From assembly GCA_046760505.1 (NCBI GenBank), contig JBHIEG010000012.1, positions 1-62,910 of the forward strand: a stretch of 62,910 nucleotides of DNA, given 5' to 3'. This stretch comes from CAYFZR01 sp046760505 [NCBI: Candidatus Hydrothermarchaeota archaeon] (GTDB taxonomy: Archaea; CAYFZR01). Made by a program: the position numbers and the translations under genes. The notes beneath the pieces were generated by a model that was not told the origin of the DNA, did no database searches, and saw only the letters and a program-made list of their open reading frames with translations. This document shows positions 61,434-62,910 of this stretch, piece by piece. Positions within the stretch are counted from its first letter, which is position 1; the number at the start of each line of letters is the position of its first letter.

Positions 61434-62910
61434 AATTCGAGAAATAGTCAATGCAGCCACGATGTATATAGTGCCTGCAAAAAAAAGTACGGTAGAAAAA
61501 CCAAATGACATTGCAAGCATTATAGAAAGAACAGATCCTAATACGGATGCACAAGCATTTGCACTCCATGCCCAAGGAATTAAGGGCTGCTCTATTTCTT
61601 TTAGCAGGCTAATACCTCTTGGGAAAGGTATTCCCATCAACACCCCTGGAATCATTAAAACAGATATGGAAGAAAGAAAGCGAACGAGAATCCTTTTTCC
61701 GAGCAGATGGTAAAAGAAATCTGACAAAAACAGCGTATAGAGAAAGACAACAATGCTTATACTGAATATAACAGGTACCAGATATCTCATTTCAATTCTA
61801 TCTGAGAAATAACTTCCTATTCCAGAAAATAAGAGAAGTGAAAAAACAACAACAGAAAAAGCATATATGGGATGTCCTAGAAATAATATAAACCTCTGTA
61901 TCAAGGCAATCTCAATTAACATGTATCCCAGACCCAAAGAAATAAAGTAGGCAAGTATTCTCCACTTTTTGAAATTACTTTTTTTCGTTGTATTTAATTT
62001 ATTTGATTTATTTTCAGTTCTTTTTAGTTTATACAAAGGGAGAAGTATGAAAAAAATTGAGAGTATCAGGGCTTGGAAGAATACAACTGGAATAAGATAG
62101 CCACCCTCTATGAAAGGTTGCCACTTCTCTCCCATGCTCTTGTAGAGGGGTACTATCTTTTTCCACCTAAAAAAATGGAAAAAGTATGGTTTATCGTCGT
62201 TTACTGGAGATACATCAAAGAGATATTCCTCGTAGAAACTTGAGCCCTCTGATAGAATTCTTCGAACAGCCTCATAGTATATAGGCTCACTGAATTTGTT
62301 GTAGATGTTCACCTCCGAAATCTCGACTCCTGGATAATAAACAATATCAAATCTTCTTTTTTTACAAAATTCTTTTATTTCTCTGATTTCTTCTTTGTTA
62401 AACTCGCTTTTGCTCATCAGAAAAGTAAATGTGCCCCAGCTCCTTATGATGGCTATGTGGTTCTCAGGTTCTGATACCCCTTGGTTATTTAAGGCTGAAA
62501 TAGCTAGAGACAAAAGACGTATGTCCTCTCTTGGTGGCGGAAGTAGCCATCTGGTAATACTAAGTAACCCATCTTCAGATAAATGAGTGTAGTAATCTTC
62601 AAACGCCTCAGTGGTGAATATGTAATTTTCAGATAAACTATAAACACCCGTAGACGATGCGCCGAAGCTATCGGTCAGAGGTATTTCGATTAAATCATAT
62701 GACTCTTTGCTCCTTCTCACATAACTCCTTCCCTCTTCGACGTATACGTTTACCCTTTCATCATTGTACAACTCCCCTGTGAATTCATCGTATCTATTTT
62801 TTAAAATATCAACAACGATTGGATTTATCTCTACAGCATCTATATGGCTAAAATTGTAGTATATAGCCGTAAGAACGCTTAATCCTCCAGTAGGATTTAT
62901 AATGAGTACT
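61425..62910 (-). CDS. Spermidine-synthase-like membrane protein (5' end missing)
   Basis: The open frame continues from 61425 to the window end; the TTG at 62771 is internal, not a start. The N-terminal part is a Rossmann spermidine-synthase-like fold: INPTGGLSVLTAIYY, VEINPIVVDIL, NVYVEEGRSYVRRSKESYDLIEIPLTDSFGA and SITRWLLPPP. The C-terminal part has about six membrane spans (from residue about 285 of the visible chain), including the LGYMLIEIALIQRFILFLG motif. Such fused aminopropyltransferase-like membrane proteins are known in bacteria and archaea, and their substrates are unclear. Overlaps the lipoprotein gene by 9 bp at the 3' ends. Confidence 0.85.
   Translation of the reverse strand, partial: VLIINPTGGLSVLTAIYYNFSHIDAVEINPIVVDILKNRYDEFTGELYNDERVNVYVEEGRSYVRRSKESYDLIEIPLTDSFGASSTGVYSLSENYIFTTEAFEDYYTHLSEDGLLSITRWLLPPPREDIRLLSLAISALNNQGVSEPENHIAIIRSWGTFTFLMSKSEFNKEEIREIKEFCKKRRFDIVYYPGVEISEVNIYNKFSEPIYYEAVRRILSEGSSFYEEYLFDVSPVNDDKPYFFHFFRWKKIVPLYKSMGEKWQPFIEGGYLIPVVFFQALILSIFFILLPLYKLKRTENKSNKLNTTKKSNFKKWRILAYFISLGLGYMLIEIALIQRFILFLGHPIYAFSVVVFSLLLFSGIGSYFSDRIEMRYLVPVIFSISIVVFLYTLFLSDFFYHLLGKRILVRFLSSISVLMIPGVLMGIPFPRGISLLKEIEQPLIPWAWSANACASVLGSVLSIMLAMSFGFSTVLFFAGTIYIVAALTISRILS

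Noticed and set aside
62395-62586. 63-codon plus-strand frame near the window end
   Set aside because: Antisense of the spermidine-synthase-like gene, without ribosome site.
1-62910. tRNA, rRNA, CRISPR array or transposon
   Set aside because: I looked for T-loop GTTCRANNC with matching stems, regularly spaced repeats, and transposase or integrase motifs. None was convincing. A tRNA scan should still be run.

Overview
The window is archaeal DNA of low GC, and a euryarchaeal (Halobacteriota-type) lineage with methanofuran/tetrahydromethanopterin/F420 one-carbon metabolism fits best. Archaeal markers are LonB with two membrane spans, aEF-1beta, archaeal GAPDH and PGK, TiaS, Trm-G10, RNase Z, XPD, Ogg2-type glycosylase, a UbiA prenyltransferase of the ether-lipid type and a class III signal peptide. 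The one-carbon markers are mfnD, mfnF, mfnE and an F420H2:NADP oxidoreductase. Alkane-oxidising, methanogenic or Archaeoglobus-like groups all remain possible, because no mcr, dsr, rRNA or other decisive marker is present. First genes of transcription units often have a TATA box about 20-29 bp before the start codon (leaderless mRNA). Genes inside operons usually have GGTGA/GAGG Shine-Dalgarno sites and often start with TTG or GTG.

Layout. 1-4.4 kb: DUF169 protein, Y-family polymerase, an ArsA/Get3 ATPase next to an ArsM-like methyltransferase, and an unknown Cys protein. 4.4-14 kb, minus strand: a 946-residue HhH coiled-coil protein, then (in transcription order from 14.0 kb) an AsnB-like amidotransferase, two PIG-L deacetylases, mfnD, mfnF, mfnE, a zinc-ribbon protein, aEF-1beta and an isocitrate/isopropylmalate-type dehydrogenase. 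14-17 kb, plus: pilin-like protein, UPF0200, UPF0201, sugar isomerase-like protein, npdG. 17-20.4 kb, minus: prs, trm-G10, rnz, ogg. 20.4-27.5 kb, plus: CoA-disulfide reductase-like flavoprotein, lonB, tldD, tldE, radical SAM protein.

27.5-34.2 kb: dapF, two SppA proteases each with a membrane-bound partner, a DUF429 protein, two zinc ribbons and two very small proteins. 34.4-38.9 kb: branched-chain amino-acid-type ABC transporter livHMGF with a convergent binding protein. 39.6-41.1 kb: a ribbon-helix-helix-like/DUF5591 protein overlapping a queuosine-precursor (YhhQ-type) transporter. 42-44.7 kb, minus: small membrane protein, pgk, gap. 45.8-55.9 kb: stand-alone LigD phosphoesterase domain, Mrp ATPase, UbiA prenyltransferase, XPD helicase, MFS transporter, MBL hydrolase, valS and a DHH phosphoesterase. 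55.9-62.9 kb: a small membrane protein with a CxxCH motif, a GldG/DUF4350-like protein, tiaS, a gene fragment, a metallophosphoesterase, a thioredoxin-like protein, a lipoprotein and a spermidine-synthase-like membrane protein cut by the window end.

Most of the window is core archaeal housekeeping. The most unusual locus is at 39.65-41.09 kb. There a protein with a DUF5591 domain (the domain that holds the active site of archaeosine synthase ArcS) has a degenerate ArcS motif and an N-terminal DNA-binding-like segment. It is translationally coupled to a 7-deazapurine transporter and preceded by three ACATG boxes exactly 11 bp apart. Other points of interest are the asnB-pigL-pigL-mfnDFE operon, the arsA/arsM-like pair, the lonB-tldD-tldE-radical SAM operon, palindromic promoter sites at 20.44, 21.88 and 50.23 kb, and the small CxxCH protein. 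No tRNA, rRNA, CRISPR array, insertion sequence or integrase was found.
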